Both the position numbers and the translations under genes were made by a program. Positions 61,360 to 64,000 of a stretch of DNA of 64,000 bases are shown piece by piece. The DNA is from Phoebastria nigripes (taxonomy: Eukaryota > Chordata > Aves > Procellariiformes > Diomedeidae). Below the pieces are notes generated by a model that saw only the letters and a list, made by a program, of their open reading frames with translations, searched no databases and was not told where the DNA came from. The stretch lies in contig JAYKAV010002972.1 in assembly GCA_035582835.1 (NCBI GenBank), positions 43,915-107,914 of the forward strand, in the 5' to 3' direction. Positions within the stretch are counted from its first letter, which is position 1, and each line of letters opens with the position of its first letter.

Positions 61360-61460
61360 TTGAAGATGTCCCTGCCTATGGCAGGGGGGTTGGACTAGAT
61401 GACCTTTAAAGGTCCCTTCCAACCCAAACGATTCTATGATTCTATTCTATGATTCTATGA
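60421..61460 (+). mobile_element. CR1 LINE, 5'-truncated, best preserved copy
   Basis: This is the longest CR1 copy in the window. It starts inside the reverse-transcriptase domain, runs through the whole C-terminal part of ORF2 to the natural stop, then the 3' untranslated end (GGCAGGGGGGTTGGACTAGA, CCCTTCCAACCCAAACG) and an ATTCTATG-type octamer tail with one short unit, to 61460. Two single N calls (60607, 61300) fall within it. The 5' truncation is typical of LINE insertion. Its low number of breaks marks it as one of the youngest insertions here. It has the same orientation as OXR1. Confidence 0.95.
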
Positions 61461-64000
61461 ACTTGTATCTATATTACTTAGAAAAGAAAGGCTGAGAGAT
61501 GATTTCATATGGTTGAAATCGTATGTCTGAGGGATTTATAATTCATCTGAATAAACCATGAGTTAATAAGCTCTGCTTGGGTACAGGAAGAGATATCCGG
61601 TCGCAGAGGTAAAGGTGTTGGAGACAAGGACTGGGCAGCACTGCAGGTATGAAGAATGTAGGGTCAGTGAAGCGCCAATACAAGAAGAAAGCAGCAAAAG
61701 GGTAGGAGCAAATGAGGAAGGAGCAAATGAGAAAGGAGCCCAGGGAGTGAGGAGGAGAGGAGCTACAAAAAAGTTCGCTTGAGAAGAGTGTAAATAATAA
61801 TGCAGTATACCAAAAAAGCCCCGTCTCATGCCATAATCCAATGTTCTGTTAATAAAATCAGCCTTTGTACTTCTGATTCTTGTTCTGCTGACGATGTTCC
61901 TGTCAATCACTTTTGGTATTAAGACATTTTTAATTTTAAAGAACAGGGAGAGAACTTCTAGCTAATTTACTTTATTAGTAAAAATACAGAAATCCCATTT
62001 CAAATATGCTGATAAGAAGTGCTTTCCTTCAGGTATACTCTTGTGAGAGGGAAAAGGTGGAAACACTTAGCATGTTTCAGGTACCCACCCACTTGTAGAT
62101 TTGATACTTGCCCCTTTTCTACTGTCAGGATGTTTTATGTGTGAATATGATGTAAAAATAGAGAAGAAAAAACAAAATATAATTTGATTTTTAGTTGCTA
62201 GAGACTTCAGTGGGATTATGTTTTTCTAACCAATGCACATAGTATGTATGAATACAAAACGATGTATAGTAGCATCTGTTGCTTAACAGCACAACTGATG
62301 TTTCAGTTTTGAATGTTCATAAGCTACCTGTGAATTAGTATACTGTCTCTGTGCTCTGGAAGATAGGCGATGCACATTATGGTGGTTTTGTGTTTTCTTT
62401 TTTTCTTTTTTTTTTTTAATCACAACGTATAGATTATTGTATCTTTGCTAAATGAAACAGTGAAAAAAATATTATTTCTACAAACAGGACAGATTGTTAA
62501 GATTTGCAATTATTCTTATTTTCTGGGGGTTATATTCCATGATCTTCGTGCTCAGCTGCTCAATGAAGGAAGTTCCCTTAAAACCATCTGCAGTAATACT
62601 ACAGCTTTCTTCTGATATTTATCCTGTTGAAACCTCCCAGGTCTTCGGTTAGCTTGCTAGTTGGTTGCTTAAGGCAGAAGTATCAGAAATATGGAGCGTA
62701 TGTGGAAACTGGTATTATTTATACCAACATCAGCCCTGAGATGTAATGTAGATATGTGTTCTTCCCCAAATGTCAAGCCAGCAACATGCCTGGGGAGGGC
62801 AGCTGTGTTTTAAAGTCTGAAGCAAAAACCAATGTCCACGTCAGTTGGCTTCCTCCATCCCAAACCTTCCTGCGGTAACCCCAGGGTAACAACAGCACGA
62901 TGTGCCCTCCCAGGAGCCAGGCACTGAAAACAGAGATTTAGAAGGCTGTATAACAGTGCCACCAGGTGATAGCATAAAATGTAGGGTTTGCTGCCAGAGT
63001 AACTCAATTGAACAATGATTTGCAGATTGACTCTGTTGTAAAGCATAAAGCGTCATTTTCCTCCCTAGGCTAGTGTATGTAGATCTTCAGACATAACTAA
63101 CCTGTTTTTGCTGTAAGATCCATCATAAAGACGGTGTCTATGTTTCGGGGTTTTATTGGTGGTTTTTTTGGGGGGGAAGAGTGGGTTGCTTTTGGGATTG
63201 TTTGCAATTTTTGTGGGTTTCAGAGGGGCATGTTCAGGTTGTGGCAGAAGGATCCATCTCTCTGAGCTTGTTTACTTCTGATATAGCACAGATGAGAGAA
63301 GAATCAGGACAATATTCTAACAAATATCAGTCTAATGTTATTTATGTGAAACCCCAAGGCGGGATAAATGTATTAATTGTTATTGATGCCAGTTTGAATC
63401 TAGGTTCGTTAGCATCAAGTAATGTTATTTGAAAGCAAATTTAATTTATATGTGACATCTGTGATGATCCTGCTGGAGTGATTTATGTAGAAAAGTTGCT
63501 AGGAATGCGATCCCATCCTAGTGGTGAAATTCATAATAATAAAAGAAGATATTTGCCACTCTGAGGAGTCTGTTAGCTAACTAATGTTAGTTGTTTGCTA
63601 ACACTTGAGACATATTAGCATAATGGGAAAGCTGTTGTCATGCAGTCTACCATCACAGCAAGAGAAAATTAAATAAACATGAGTCCCTTACAATGCAGTA
63701 TATTCAGGAAGCACTGATAAAAGTAATGCAGAATGATTAAGGTTTTTAAATAACTTCCTCTTTCGCTATATTCGTGTTTGTTAATAAAAACAGGGTCTTC
63801 AGTTAAAGTGTAATTGGATTTCAGTGCTTGAGGCAACCTGCCCCCAATGCATATCCCACTCAGGGAAATGCTACAAGTTGCTGAATTAATGGAGGGTGAG
63901 GGAAGCAATGTGTTTTCAGTTTAATACTTGTATTCCCTCTACCAGAGCTTGTGCTTTGCTAGGGTTTAAGGATGTAAAGAAACAGAGAACAACTCTTCGC
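61461..64000. other. Non-coding interval, no gene seen
   Basis: AT-rich intron DNA after the CR1 copy. It contains a T-rich tract at about 62399-62420, a G-run-rich stretch at 63147-63228 and a small nested hairpin at 63571-63603. No exon or RNA gene recognised. Confidence 0.5.

Larger units (their letters stand above)
48067..64000 (+). other. OXR1: Downstream intron of OXR1, continuing beyond the window
   Basis: The intron begins at the GTGAGT donor after the OXR1 exon. No sequence that would encode the expected next segment (a Thr-Gly-Gln-Lys-Lys start leading into the LysM-like region) was seen through 64000, so the intron is at least 15.9 kb long. Known OXR1 introns in this part of the gene are large, which agrees. 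It holds four CR1-type copies or fragments on both strands and otherwise unique DNA. Confidence 0.75.

Noticed and set aside
1..64000. Bacterial-type features: operons, Shine-Dalgarno sites, CRISPR arrays, integrons
   Set aside because: The transposon content and the OXR1 exon show vertebrate nuclear DNA; no regularly spaced direct repeats or gene-dense strand runs are present.
1..64000. tRNA, rRNA or recognisable microRNA genes
   Set aside because: No tRNA A/B-box pair, rRNA core or known microRNA seed hairpin was recognised by eye; a covariance-model search would be needed to exclude them.

Overview
The window looks like avian nuclear DNA: a long, AT-leaning, mostly non-coding stretch of a large gene. 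Three signs point to a bird. There are several CR1 LINE copies, some ending in the octamer tail ATTCTATG that is typical of avian CR1. There are long terminal repeats of the kinds common in bird genomes. And the one coding exon I recognise matches a vertebrate gene. Nothing suggests bacterial, plasmid or viral-genome sequence; there are no operons, ribosome binding sites, CRISPR arrays or rRNA genes.

The only confident gene part is a 197-bp exon at 47870-48066 on the + strand. It encodes the N-terminal segment of the long form of OXR1 (oxidation resistance 1), just ahead of the exon that would begin the LysM-like region. It ends in a clean GTGAGT donor in phase 1. The rest of the window is therefore most likely OXR1 intron: at least 47.8 kb upstream (possibly including 5' flank) and at least 15.9 kb downstream. 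I saw neither the first coding exon nor the next exon.

The intron holds layers of mobile DNA. LTRs: a probable LTR end at 1-59 (+), an antisense LTR at about 2279-2970, a + strand solo LTR at 13463-14309 flanked by GCAGT/GCAAT, and a 1365-bp antisense solo LTR at 28558-29922 flanked by perfect ACTGG duplications and carrying a 144-bp internal tandem duplication. CR1 copies: 6799-7216, 29980-30493, 47109-47300 (reverse-transcriptase piece), 49950-50100 (antisense), 56195-57160 (internally deleted) and 60421-61460 (best preserved, with an open frame to the natural stop). Two much older CR1-type 3' ends, of the kind known from reptiles, lie at 46020-46192 and 50276-50346.

Between these are simple repeats, short tandem duplications, an inverted repeat at 8503-8567 and CpG-richer patches near 41.6-41.8 kb and 58.0-58.2 kb that could be regulatory. 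I found no new biological system. The best leads are the exon junction of OXR1, the structure of the long LTR, and the CpG patches.
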